A stretch of DNA of 60,254 nt from the NCBI GenBank assembly GCA_001002135.1, contig LCLP01000001.1, positions 425,114-485,367 on the forward strand, written 5' to 3'. Made by a program: the position numbers and the translations under genes. Position 1 is the stretch's first letter. The number at the start of each line of letters is the position of its first letter. Shown piece by piece: positions 1 through 8,564 of the stretch. The notes under the pieces were generated by a model, which was not told the origin of the DNA, ran no database searches, and saw only the letters and a list, made by a program, of their open reading frames with translations. Source of the stretch: Candidatus Pacebacteria bacterium GW2011_GWA1_46_10 (GTDB lineage Bacteria > Patescibacteriota > Microgenomatia > UBA1400 > PJMF01).

Positions 1-959
1 GGCAATGGTGGCAGCGATCACTAAAAATAAAAGCTGTTTGGCCATATGGGGTTTCTTTACTTGGTTTGCCATTACTTTTTCTTTTTCTTTTACCCTCAGG
101 ACAGGGGTACACAGCCAGTGTGGATTTTTCTTTTTCCAAACTCTGGTATGGAGTGCTGGTCACGCGATTCAATTGGGCTGAGTACTACTTTCCGATGGTG
201 GTGGCGTTAATTGCTTTGTTGTTGCGAATAATCTATAGCCTCAAACGAGGAAAGCTGGTGGTTTTCTTGAAAACTCTCCAGTGGCCATTCATGTTGCTCA
301 CCGGTTTTGTTGGGTCACTCTTTTTTGTTTTCAGTTGGGAACACCAGTTAGAAAGATATCATTACCTCACTTTTGTTTTCATGCTGCTTTTTTTATTTGT
401 GGAGGGCAGCCATTATCGGTTTTCTCAAAAAACAGTCAAATACTTTAATCAAAAAATACCGACGGTGTATGCCATCGCTTTTATCATTTTAGTGATGGCC
501 GCTGGCTTTTTTATGTTCCGGGCACGGTATCTCCTGCGTAAGAACCTTATTGAGCGGACTGTGCTTGGTTTCCAGTTGATGTTTTACCCGCATCAATCAG
601 CCGGGTCATTGACGCACTACCTATATGACTCGTTGCCGGAAGGAACGCAAGTCTATGTCGATAGTGATGATTATGAAACAGTGGTTGGTTTGGGATACTT
701 TATTACTCGGCTAGGTGAGCGGTCGGCTTGGGTATACAGTGGCAATAAAGACGCCGCGATCAACTATAGTCCAGTGCATCGTTACTCTACCGATGTTTTT
801 GCAGACTATCGTCAAGCGCCGGCCCCGAGATTACTAGTGGTAGCTGACAGGCATCGGGTCTATTTTAAAAAGCACGAATTACAGTTGTTAGCGCCAAAGT
901 TTATCCACGATGCTCACCAGTACGTCTACTGGTATTGGCGAGTGAAGGCTGATTTTTGA
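1..959 (+). CDS. GT-C-like membrane glycosyltransferase, C-terminal part (partial at window edge)
   Basis: The frame is open to the left edge, so the ORF-track TTG start at 66 is only the first in-window start and the gene begins upstream. What remains has about five hydrophobic segments and then a soluble tail of roughly 110 residues (from about SLTHYLYDSLPEGTQVYVDS). This is the usual C-terminal layout of GT-C (PMT/ArnT-like) enzymes, whose catalytic N-terminal loops would lie outside the window. Such enzymes move a sugar from a polyprenyl-phosphate donor outside the membrane. The tail resembles in layout that of the GT-C-like gene at 3538. The call rests on topology and context, because no catalytic motif is visible. 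Confidence 0.6.
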   Translation, partial: QWWQRSLKIKAVWPYGVSLLGLPLLFLFLLPSGQGYTASVDFSFSKLWYGVLVTRFNWAEYYFPMVVALIALLLRIIYSLKRGKLVVFLKTLQWPFMLLTGFVGSLFFVFSWEHQLERYHYLTFVFMLLFLFVEGSHYRFSQKTVKYFNQKIPTVYAIAFIILVMAAGFFMFRARYLLRKNLIERTVLGFQLMFYPHQSAGSLTHYLYDSLPEGTQVYVDSDDYETVVGLGYFITRLGERSAWVYSGNKDAAINYSPVHRYSTDVFADYRQAPAPRLLVVADRHRVYFKKHELQLLAPKFIHDAHQYVYWYWRVKADF

Positions 960-1004
960 AAGTGTCAAAAAAACATAAAGCACGTACAATAAGGCGATAT
1001 CTGT

Positions 1005-1943
1005 ATGAAACAGAATTTCTGGCGAGAAAAACGAGTGTTGGTCACGGGTGGCGCTGGTTTTTTGGGCATGCATTTAGTGCATGAACTTAAAAAACTTTCT
1101 CCCAAAAAAGTTCGTGTTCCGCGGTTTGAAACGCATGACCTGCGTCAACAAGCGGTTTGTGCCAAGGTGGTCAAGGGTATTGATATTGTGATTCACTTGG
1201 CAGCCAATGTGGGCGGGATTGGTTATAACCAGGAATTTCCGGGAACTCTCTTTTATGACAACTTGGTGATGGGGGTACATCTGATGGAGGAGGCGCGCCA
1301 AGCCGGCGTCAAAAAATTTGTCAGTATTGGCACCATTTGTTCTTACCCCAAGTACACCCCAGTGCCATTTAAAGAGGAAGATTTGTGGACAGGTTATCCG
1401 GAAGAAACCAATGCACCGTATGGTCTGGCCAAGAAAATGCTGCTGACTCAAGGTCAAGCGTATCACGACCAGTATGGTTTCAACGCGATTTACCTGTTGC
1501 AGGTTAATCTTTACGGTCCGGGTGACAATTTTAATCCTCAATCTTCTCATGTAGTGCCAGCTCTGATTCGGAAATTTATTGAGGCTCGAGACAAAAAGCT
1601 ACCAGCAGTGGAGATTTGGGGGACTGGCAAACCAACTAGAGAGTTTCTATACGTGGAGGATGCGGTGCGCGGCATCATTTTGGCTACCGAGCGTTATAAC
1701 AAACCGGAGCCGATCAACCTGGGAGCCAGTTTCGAGATTTCGATCAAAGACTTGGCCATTTTGATTCAGAAATTGACTGGTTATCAAGGTAAAATCGTCT
1801 TTAATACCAAGAAGCCGGATGGCCAGCCAAGACGGAAACTTGATGTTTCGAAAGCGAAAAAAGAGTTTGGTTTTGAAGCACAGACGAAGTTTGAACAAGG
1901 ATTGAAAAAGACGATTGAGTGGTATGAAAAGCAAACGCATTAA
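1005..1943 (+). CDS. GDP-L-fucose synthase / GDP-colitose synthase-like NAD(P)-dependent sugar reductase
   Basis: Extended short-chain dehydrogenase with an N-terminal Rossmann motif (VTGGAGFLG, residues ~13-21), a GTICSYPK segment carrying the catalytic Ser, a YGLAKK (YxxxK) pair and the NLYGPGDNF block typical of the Fcl/WcaG family. Length (312 aa) fits that family. Fcl epimerises C3/C5 of GDP-4-keto-6-deoxymannose and reduces C4. The related ColC does the equivalent C5 epimerisation and reduction on the 3,6-dideoxy intermediate. Because a ColD-like gene lies at 11138 and manC at 46949, either role is possible. No GDP-mannose 4,6-dehydratase is in the window. ATG at 1005 follows an AAGG about 10 bases upstream. 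The 3' end overlaps the next gene. Confidence 0.8.
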   Translation: MKQNFWREKRVLVTGGAGFLGMHLVHELKKLSPKKVRVPRFETHDLRQQAVCAKVVKGIDIVIHLAANVGGIGYNQEFPGTLFYDNLVMGVHLMEEARQAGVKKFVSIGTICSYPKYTPVPFKEEDLWTGYPEETNAPYGLAKKMLLTQGQAYHDQYGFNAIYLLQVNLYGPGDNFNPQSSHVVPALIRKFIEARDKKLPAVEIWGTGKPTREFLYVEDAVRGIILATERYNKPEPINLGASFEISIKDLAILIQKLTGYQGKIVFNTKKPDGQPRRKLDVSKAKKEFGFEAQTKFEQGLKKTIEWYEKQTH

Positions 1944-2865
1944 CCCCGCCCTGTCACTAGTGATTCCTGTCTATAACGAAGCAGCCGTTTTACCTGCTCT
2001 GGTGAAGCGCTTGACTGCTTTGGCCGGCAAACTGCCCTCGCGGACAGAGTTGATCTTCGTGGATGATGGCAGTAAAGATCAAACGGTCTCGATTATCAAA
2101 AAAGCTCGGTTCGCTTTTCCTGTCAAGATTATCCAGTTTACCAGAAACTTCGGTCATCAAGCCGCCCTCTGGGCAGGTTTACAAGAAGCTCAAGGTCAAT
2201 ATGTGGTGAGTTTGGATGGCGATCTTCAACATCCGCCGGAATTGATCCCCAAAATGTTGAGGCTTCACAAACAAGGGTATGAAATTGTTTTAACCCGGCG
2301 CGTTGACAGTGACGGACTGGCTTTTTCTAAAAAGGCCAGCGCGCGGTTTTTCTACCGACTGATTAACCTACTCTCTAATACACCAGTAGAGCCGAATAGC
2401 TCGGATTTTCGGTCGCTAGGCAGAAAAGCGCTTGATTCACTGCTGGCTTTACCAGAGCGCCGTAAGTTTTTGCGCGGCATGGTGCAATGGCTTGGTTGGG
2501 AAACTGTGATTTTACCGTTTGAGGTTTCACGACGAGCAGCTGGGGAGAGTAAATATAGTGTGTACAAAATGGCACGCTTGGCGCTGCATGGTCTGACCTC
2601 TTTTAGCACCATGCCGCTCTTTTTGTCAGCTATCTTCAGCCTGATCTTATTTATAGCGGCTGCTCTTTACGCGGCTTATGTGCTGTATATTCGGTTCTTT
2701 AGTGACAAAGTAATTGAAGGTTGGGCCAGTGTTTTGTTTGTGACACTAGTGATTGGTGGTTTTATTTCTCTGTTTGTTGGTTTACTGGGGATTTATTTGG
2801 CGGCGCTCTACGACGAAGTCAAAGGTCGGCCGGAATATTTGGTTAAAGAAAAATATGTCTCGTAG
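1924..2865 (+). CDS. GT2 polyprenyl-phosphate glycosyltransferase (GtrB/DPM-like)
   Basis: GT-A glycosyltransferase with LVIPVYNE near the N-terminus, a DDGSKDQT nucleotide-binding motif and a DLQHPPE metal-binding motif, followed by two C-terminal transmembrane helices (FLSAIFSLILFIAAALYAAY and a second near residue 275). This is the architecture of GtrB/DpmA proteins, which load a hexose onto undecaprenyl phosphate for use by GT-C enzymes. Several GT-C genes follow, which fits. The ORF track begins at a TTG at 1915, but ATG 1924 is preferred. It overlaps the preceding gene by 20 bases, so translation is probably coupled. Confidence 0.88.
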   Translation: MKSKRINPALSLVIPVYNEAAVLPALVKRLTALAGKLPSRTELIFVDDGSKDQTVSIIKKARFAFPVKIIQFTRNFGHQAALWAGLQEAQGQYVVSLDGDLQHPPELIPKMLRLHKQGYEIVLTRRVDSDGLAFSKKASARFFYRLINLLSNTPVEPNSSDFRSLGRKALDSLLALPERRKFLRGMVQWLGWETVILPFEVSRRAAGESKYSVYKMARLALHGLTSFSTMPLFLSAIFSLILFIAAALYAAYVLYIRFFSDKVIEGWASVLFVTLVIGGFISLFVGLLGIYLAALYDEVKGRPEYLVKEKYVS

Positions 2866-3556
2866 AGCCGCCGATTTTCAGAAAATGCACTTTTACGAGC
2901 GCTTCGCGTCTGACTTTGACTCTGTCGTTAATATGTACGACACAAAAAAACGATTGACGGTTGTCTTTGATGAGCTTTTAAAGAACGAGAACCTAAAAAA
3001 CAAACAACTACTCGATGCTGGGTGTGGCACTGGCTGGTTTAGCGCTGAGGCAGTCAGGAGAGGCGCTCGGGTGACTTCGATGGATTTAGGGAAACAGTTA
3101 TTGAAAGAGGTGGCTAAAAAAGCGCGTTCAAAAAGAGTGGTTGGCTCTATTCTAAAAATGCCGTTCAAAGCGAAGACCTTTGATTATGTAATTTGCAGCG
3201 AAGTGATTGAGCATGTCACTGATCCAGGATTAGCGCTCAAGGAAATATATCGTGTGCTCAAACCTGGCGGAATTTTAGTGTTAACGACCGCTAATAAATT
3301 TTGGTATTTTTCACTCTTGATTGCGAAATTGTTTAATCTCCGTCCCTATCAAGGCTTAGAGAATTGGCATTGGTATGGTCAGTTGCGCCGAATGCTTGAA
3401 AAAACTGGTTTTATGATTAGAGAAATGTATGGTATTCATGCCTTTCCGTTTGTCATCCCCATCTTAAACCCTGTTTTAGATAGACTGCACTTTGGGAGAA
3501 AGCTATTAGCACCGGTGATGGTCAATATTGCTGTTAAATGTCAAAAACCACGCTAA
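2855..3556 (+). CDS. Class I SAM-dependent methyltransferase
   Basis: Carries SAM motif I (LLDAGCGTGWFS), an acidic post-I segment (TSMDLG), the motif-II-like FDYVICSEVIEHV and the VLKPGGILVLTT block of the Methyltransf_11/UbiE-type fold. The ORF-track start at 2753 lies well inside the upstream GT2 gene in another frame. ATG 2855 gives a normal N-terminus (MSRRAADFQKMHFYERFA) and an 11-base overlap with that gene. The substrate cannot be told. The position among glycosyltransferases suggests sugar or lipid-linked-glycan methylation. Confidence 0.85.
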   Translation: MSRRAADFQKMHFYERFASDFDSVVNMYDTKKRLTVVFDELLKNENLKNKQLLDAGCGTGWFSAEAVRRGARVTSMDLGKQLLKEVAKKARSKRVVGSILKMPFKAKTFDYVICSEVIEHVTDPGLALKEIYRVLKPGGILVLTTANKFWYFSLLIAKLFNLRPYQGLENWHWYGQLRRMLEKTGFMIREMYGIHAFPFVIPILNPVLDRLHFGRKLLAPVMVNIAVKCQKPR

Positions 3557-5082
3557 AATCACTATTCGTTTTACTGATATTGGTTGTTTTTGCGGGAGTT
3601 TATTTCAGGAAGCAACTACAGCAACCGACCTTCAACTTGATTGATGATGGTTATAGTTTGTTAGTGTCTCAGCAATTGAGCGAGAGTTATTCACTAGAAA
3701 ATTGGCGGCAGACTTTAGTGAGTAGCGAACTGGCTAAAGGGCGACTAAGGCCTGGGTATTACCTCTACTACTTCGGAGTTTATTTGTTTTCGCAAGATAG
3801 CCCGATCAATTTTTGGCTTGCTCAGGCCGGCAGTTTAACATTATTGTTGTTTTTGGTTTGGTTGTTTTTTAAGGCAGCCGGATTTAACCACTGGTTTGCT
3901 CTGATTGTTACGATTCCCGTTTTCTTTTTTCCTGCCTTGTCGGACAACTTTTTACGGCTAGGACCGGCTGAATCTCGACAGCTGCTTTGGCTGCTAACAT
4001 CTTTTTACTGGTTGTGGAAAGTAGGAGAGATGAAGCGTTTTCAGTTTTTTGGTTACGCCGGAGCAGTAATTTTTTATTGCTTGGCACTGACAACTAAAGA
4101 AACAACTCTCATCGCTTTACCGGCTTTTTTGTATCTTTTGCTGATAAAACAACTTGGCTGGAAACTAAAACTTAATAGGGCCATTTTGCAGAAAGTGGGC
4201 GCCTCGTTGACGGCGGTTTTTTTGACGACTCTTTTTGTAATGCTGATTCCTCGTTCAGGCTACAGCGGTGAGCTCACTTTTAATTTAGCTCAAGCCAAAA
4301 ATAATCTCTTCGCTGCCAGGGTATCTTTTCCGGAGTTTTATTGGTTGCTTTGCTTGGGAGGGTTGAGTTTTATGATTAGGATGCTTGATCAAAAGAACTT
4401 CAAGTTTATTTTTAAGTCAGAGTTTTTCTTTTCACAGTTGTTTTTGTTATTAGCACTGCCTTTTCTGATTCTGCCACTATTTTGGCCATATCAGCTTGAA
4501 CGCTATCTTCTCCCAGGTCAATTATTTACTTGGCTGTTTTTTACGGTTGAAATGTGGTGGTTGATCCAGTTTTTGAGAAAAAAATCGGAAAATTACGGGG
4601 TGAGGGTAGTGAGTGTGTATTTTTTACTAGCGTTTGGTTTAACTCGTTTCATTTTTGTGCCGGCCTTTTTGAGTCCAGAAAAATTGGTGGCCAGATTGGT
4701 GACAAGCAAAAAAACTTGGTATGAGCAGTATCAGTACAGTGGCGCCCTGATTGATTTTTTGGCTGAAAATACCAGAGCAAACGAAAAACTGGTGGTTACC
4801 CACAACGACTATGAAGTTATTTATGAGATTGGGTTGTATACTTCTGATTTGAAGACAAAGCCAGTAGAAATCTACAGCGAGAATCAAGAAGCGGCTGAAG
4901 TGTTTGGTTGGCCCTATCAGTATATTGAAGATACCGCTCAATTATTTGCCAAGCTTGAGTCACCAGTGATGTTACTGGGGAGAGGAAAAGAGGTGACTGA
5001 ATACCCTCAAGCGCAGTTGCTCACTCCTTTTGATGTAGAGCTAACTGATGAAAACCAACTCTGGTTTGCAGTAGTAAAATGA
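3538..5082 (+). CDS. GT-C-like multi-pass membrane glycosyltransferase
   Basis: 514-residue protein with about ten hydrophobic helices and a soluble C-terminal domain of ~120 residues. After the first helix it has FNLIDDGYSLL, in the place where PMT/ArnT-type enzymes carry their catalytic acidic loop, followed by a GYYLYYFGVYLF amphipathic stretch. It overlaps the methyltransferase by 19 bases. Probably transfers a sugar from a polyprenyl phosphate on the outer face of the membrane. The precise family (GT39/83 or an uncharacterised relative) cannot be fixed from sequence alone. Confidence 0.65.
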   Translation: MSKTTLKSLFVLLILVVFAGVYFRKQLQQPTFNLIDDGYSLLVSQQLSESYSLENWRQTLVSSELAKGRLRPGYYLYYFGVYLFSQDSPINFWLAQAGSLTLLLFLVWLFFKAAGFNHWFALIVTIPVFFFPALSDNFLRLGPAESRQLLWLLTSFYWLWKVGEMKRFQFFGYAGAVIFYCLALTTKETTLIALPAFLYLLLIKQLGWKLKLNRAILQKVGASLTAVFLTTLFVMLIPRSGYSGELTFNLAQAKNNLFAARVSFPEFYWLLCLGGLSFMIRMLDQKNFKFIFKSEFFFSQLFLLLALPFLILPLFWPYQLERYLLPGQLFTWLFFTVEMWWLIQFLRKKSENYGVRVVSVYFLLAFGLTRFIFVPAFLSPEKLVARLVTSKKTWYEQYQYSGALIDFLAENTRANEKLVVTHNDYEVIYEIGLYTSDLKTKPVEIYSENQEAAEVFGWPYQYIEDTAQLFAKLESPVMLLGRGKEVTEYPQAQLLTPFDVELTDENQLWFAVVK

Positions 5083-5096
5083 GGTAGTTTGATAGT

Positions 5097-6191
5097 ATGA
5101 AATTGTTTTCCGCCACCAGTCGAAAACTGAAAAAGACCGCTCTATTTCGGTCAGCAAGAAAAAACCAAGATTTGTTATTGTTTTTCTTACTGTTGTTGGT
5201 GGGACTCGTGAGCACGCTCTACGTGGAGTACAAATTTCAATACGCTCAATTTAAGTGGCTTGGTTGGCGGGTATTTGTCATTGCCGCCGCGATTGTTCAA
5301 TATGGAGCACTGCCTAAAAAGATTCACCAGAGGTATCAGCGACCATTACTATTTATTTTGGCGGCGATTGTGGTGTTTTACCTGATAAATTTGTTGGCTA
5401 ACCTAATTAATGTTTATCACTTGGAACGATTTCCGTCTTTGATGGGGTATTGTGAGCAGAATGAACAATTGTGCGACACGATAGTGCGAACGTTTTTCCA
5501 GTTTAAAGTCTACCGATTTGTCAGTTTGACTTCTTACTTTTTTATGTACGTGATTTTTTTGATCGTGGGCTTGCTTTTTTCACAACAAGTATATAAACGG
5601 ACCTTAAAGGTTTGGCGAAAGTTGCCCAAGATTCGGTTAAGAAGAGTAAAACTGAAGTATGTTTTACTGTTTTACTTTTTACTCGTTTACATTCTTATTC
5701 AGCAGCTTATTTCTGCTTTTTCTACCATTTCCAAGAAAATGGTTAAGATGTACTACACTTCAGCTTTACCCTATGAACAACGTTGGGAACAAGTGATGGG
5801 TGGACGGTTTTCATTTGGATGGATGAAGACTTACTCAGAGTTTGTTAACGCACATACACCGGAAAACTCAACTCTTCTGATTCCTGATATGGAGGCGCCT
5901 TGGGAAATGGAGGGCAACCCCGATTACTTACGTTGGTTTATTTACCCACGGAAAATGGTCCAAATGAAAGGCAGCAGTGAAGTTCCAAAAGAGGCTGATT
6001 ATGCGCTTTTGACTTATGGAGTATTTGGTTACTATAAACGAACTTTTCCAACATTTTTTATCGGTCAAGACCAGATTAATGAGATTATTTTTGTCAACCA
6101 AAATACCCTTGAAGTTACCAGACAACAGAACATCGACTACCATCCAGAAGAATATAAAAACGTTTGGGGGTTGATTGAGTTAAAGAAGTAA
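5097..6191 (+). CDS. Membrane protein of duplicated two-gene module, component A (copy 1)
   Basis: 364 residues: a basic N-terminus, about five or six hydrophobic helices, then a soluble C-terminal domain of ~150 residues. The C-terminal part (FGWMKTYSEFVNAHTPENS ... EMEGNPDYLRWFIYPRK ... VWGLIELKK) is clearly related to the gene at 7544 (YGWIKVFSNFILAQTP ... KMEGNTNYFRWFLYPRR ... KWGLIELR). I do not recognise a named family. The C-terminal half looks like the soluble tail of a GT-C enzyme but no catalytic N-terminal loop is present. The partner gene at 6196 has such a loop and lacks such a tail, so the two may form a split enzyme (inference). Confidence 0.6.
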   Translation: MKLFSATSRKLKKTALFRSARKNQDLLLFFLLLLVGLVSTLYVEYKFQYAQFKWLGWRVFVIAAAIVQYGALPKKIHQRYQRPLLFILAAIVVFYLINLLANLINVYHLERFPSLMGYCEQNEQLCDTIVRTFFQFKVYRFVSLTSYFFMYVIFLIVGLLFSQQVYKRTLKVWRKLPKIRLRRVKLKYVLLFYFLLVYILIQQLISAFSTISKKMVKMYYTSALPYEQRWEQVMGGRFSFGWMKTYSEFVNAHTPENSTLLIPDMEAPWEMEGNPDYLRWFIYPRKMVQMKGSSEVPKEADYALLTYGVFGYYKRTFPTFFIGQDQINEIIFVNQNTLEVTRQQNIDYHPEEYKNVWGLIELKK

Positions 6192-6195
6192 AGCT

Positions 6196-7563
6196 ATGAC
6201 GTTACTCACAATTTTAGCCATCCAAGTATGTTTACTGATAGTGGGCTATTTGATGGCGGTGGTGTTTGGGGTAGCCCAAAAACTTGAAGCGCTAGCTGTT
6301 GCTTATTTACTCGGGTCAGGTGTAGTCTCGATTGTTTTCTTGCTCCTGCATTGGTTATTTGGTCTTAATTTGGATGCTACCAACTTTATTGCGTCAGTTT
6401 TTCTGACTGGAGGTCTGGCTTTTTTGATAACTAAACGCATGAAAAAAACAAAGGAGATGACTGATTTTCGACTAACCAAAACCAGTCGTGTTTTAAAAAG
6501 TCTGAGTGTCTTTGAAAAGAGTCTCCTAATCTTACTGTTCATTTTGGTTGGCTACACGATCATTGAGAACTATGTTTGGCCGGTGACTGCCTGGGATTCA
6601 CTGGCACTTTATGACTTTAGGGCCAGAGTGATGGCTGTTCACGGCAATATGGTGGAAGGTATTCAACTGGGATATTTCTTCCAGTATCCGCCCTTTACCA
6701 GTTTTCTTCATTTGTTCGGGTATGTGTTTGGTAATGAAAGAATTAAGCTGGCCTACTCGTTTATCTTTGCGTCATTACTCACAAGCTTTTTCGTGCTGCT
6801 GCGCCGGAAACAACCACTCTGGATTGCACTGCTAGGCACACTTTTTTTAGCGGTGGATAGTTATATTTTTGGTCATTCCACCGTGGCCTACACCAACTTA
6901 TCTTACGTCACGTTTTTGACGTTGGGACTGATTTATCTCCTGTTTTGGTTTCATGAGGGAGCGAAAAAGGATTTATTATTGGGAGCATTTTTGCTGGGAC
7001 TGAGTACTTGGGTACGTTCTTCCGAGCCTTTTTGGCTGGTGGGGATTGGGCTTATTTTGCTGCGGCTTTTTACCAAAAGAGAGCAGGTGTTCTTGGGACT
7101 ATTGATGATTTTCTTGATGGTTGGGATCAGTCGGTTGTGGGGGATTTTTGTTCAATCTCTTTATGCAGCTAATAACTTTTATCCGGCGGCCAGGCGTTCA
7201 CTGCTGGCGATCGTGTTGTCATCGAGGTTTTCGTTTGAGTTGTTGCTGTCACGCATCCAAGAAATTGGCGGTTATTTTTATTTGTACTCTTTGAATGTTT
7301 GGCGTTACCTACTCTTACCTTTTGGTTTTAGTTTCTACTATGACTGGCGCGCAAAAAATAAGCACAACCTTACTCTGGCGGTTATGGTAGGACTTCTCTT
7401 ATCAATGTTGTTTGGCGGGATTTTTATTTTCAGTCTTTATTATGAAACTTGGAACTTAATTACCGATTCACTGCAAAGAGTGAGCATGGTCTTCCCACCA
7501 TTGCTGATTTACTTCATTTTTAGTAGTCAGATTTGGAAACAACATGGTACTCAGCGTCGTTAG
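6196..7563 (+). CDS. GT-C-like multi-pass membrane protein of duplicated module, component B (copy 1)
   Basis: 455 residues, about eleven hydrophobic helices, no long soluble C-terminal tail. After the third or fourth helix comes WPVTAWDSLALYDFRAR followed by GYFFQYPPFTSFLHLFGYVF. An acidic residue in the first large loop and a following amphipathic helix are typical of GT-C transferases. It starts 5 bases after gene A and ends with a 20-base overlap into the second copy of A. Strongly related to the gene at 8565 along its whole length (for example LAVAYLLGSGVVSIVFLLLHW versus FGLAYLLGSGFVSLLFFLLHW). Confidence 0.65.
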   Translation: MTLLTILAIQVCLLIVGYLMAVVFGVAQKLEALAVAYLLGSGVVSIVFLLLHWLFGLNLDATNFIASVFLTGGLAFLITKRMKKTKEMTDFRLTKTSRVLKSLSVFEKSLLILLFILVGYTIIENYVWPVTAWDSLALYDFRARVMAVHGNMVEGIQLGYFFQYPPFTSFLHLFGYVFGNERIKLAYSFIFASLLTSFFVLLRRKQPLWIALLGTLFLAVDSYIFGHSTVAYTNLSYVTFLTLGLIYLLFWFHEGAKKDLLLGAFLLGLSTWVRSSEPFWLVGIGLILLRLFTKREQVFLGLLMIFLMVGISRLWGIFVQSLYAANNFYPAARRSLLAIVLSSRFSFELLLSRIQEIGGYFYLYSLNVWRYLLLPFGFSFYYDWRAKNKHNLTLAVMVGLLLSMLFGGIFIFSLYYETWNLITDSLQRVSMVFPPLLIYFIFSSQIWKQHGTQRR

Positions 7564-8563
7564 AAGAGATACCTTTCGCCTATTTTTAGTGCTCCTCTTT
7601 TTTTTGGGACTTTTAGTAAGTAATTTTATTTTTGAACTGGAAGGTGTTTTGTCTTACTCTCACCATTTGTTGTTAAGAAGTGTGCTGGCGCTGGCTGTTG
7701 TGAGTCTGTTTTTTTCAATGAGAAGAGTGACCCGCCAGAAACTCCAGCCAGTTATTAGAGTAGGCATCATCGTTTTGGCGGCGGCACTGTTCATAAACAT
7801 TTTCTTGAATATGATCAATGTTTATAGTCTCGGTGAAAGTTTTTGGGGGGTTGAGTTTTGTGCTGCTTTCGTGTCACTGTGTACTTTTGTTCAAACGGTG
7901 TTTTTTACGTTTAAATTATTTCGTTTCATTACTCTTTCCTCTTATTTCTTTTTACTGCCGTTGTTTACGTTGTTGATGATATATTTAGGCAACGATTTTG
8001 TTTTAGGAACTAAAAAATATGATTTACCAAGGAAATTTTTCTTGGCTTTAATTTTTTTGTTAATTTTACCCAACCTACTTAAAAGTTTTCACCGGGCTTA
8101 CTTATCCATCATTCAGAGCTATCAAATACGCCACGAAAACTTTTACGATCGCTTTGTCTTTAAAGAAGGTGGCCCGGGCTATTATGGCTGGATTAAGGTG
8201 TTTAGCAATTTTATTTTGGCTCAAACACCAACAAGCGCCAGTCTTTTAGTGCCGCCTCAAGCGATGGAGTATAAGATGGAGGGTAATACTAATTACTTCC
8301 GTTGGTTTTTATATCCTAGGCGACTGTATCATTTACAGAGTCTTGAGGCGGGATTGGAAAGTAACGAGTTGGATTATGTTGTCGTTTCTGGGGGTGAATG
8401 TGAGTCAAAACAGTGTGTGTGGCCAGATTTTGAGATTGATCAGGATACAATCAAGCGCATGATCTTTATTGACAGGGAAACACAGGGAGTGACGACAATA
8501 GAAGGTGAACCGTTTTTGCCTGAAAATTATCAAAATAAATGGGGCTTAATCGAGCTTCGATAA
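7544..8563 (+). CDS. Membrane protein of duplicated two-gene module, component A (copy 2)
   Basis: 339-residue paralog of the gene at 5097: hydrophobic N-terminal half with the shared KLFRFITLSSYFF segment (KVYRFVSLTSYFF in copy 1), then the related soluble C-terminal domain. Similarity is strongest in the C-terminal half; the first helices have diverged more. ATG 7544 overlaps copy 1 of B by 20 bases. Function unknown; see the entry at 5097 for the split-enzyme idea. Confidence 0.6.
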   Translation: MVLSVVRRDTFRLFLVLLFFLGLLVSNFIFELEGVLSYSHHLLLRSVLALAVVSLFFSMRRVTRQKLQPVIRVGIIVLAAALFINIFLNMINVYSLGESFWGVEFCAAFVSLCTFVQTVFFTFKLFRFITLSSYFFLLPLFTLLMIYLGNDFVLGTKKYDLPRKFFLALIFLLILPNLLKSFHRAYLSIIQSYQIRHENFYDRFVFKEGGPGYYGWIKVFSNFILAQTPTSASLLVPPQAMEYKMEGNTNYFRWFLYPRRLYHLQSLEAGLESNELDYVVVSGGECESKQCVWPDFEIDQDTIKRMIFIDRETQGVTTIEGEPFLPENYQNKWGLIELR

Positions 8564-8564
8564 C

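Noticed and set aside
1074-1550. 158-residue minus-strand ORF
   Set aside because: Lies entirely opposite the well-supported Fcl-like gene and has no recognisable domain; a shadow ORF.
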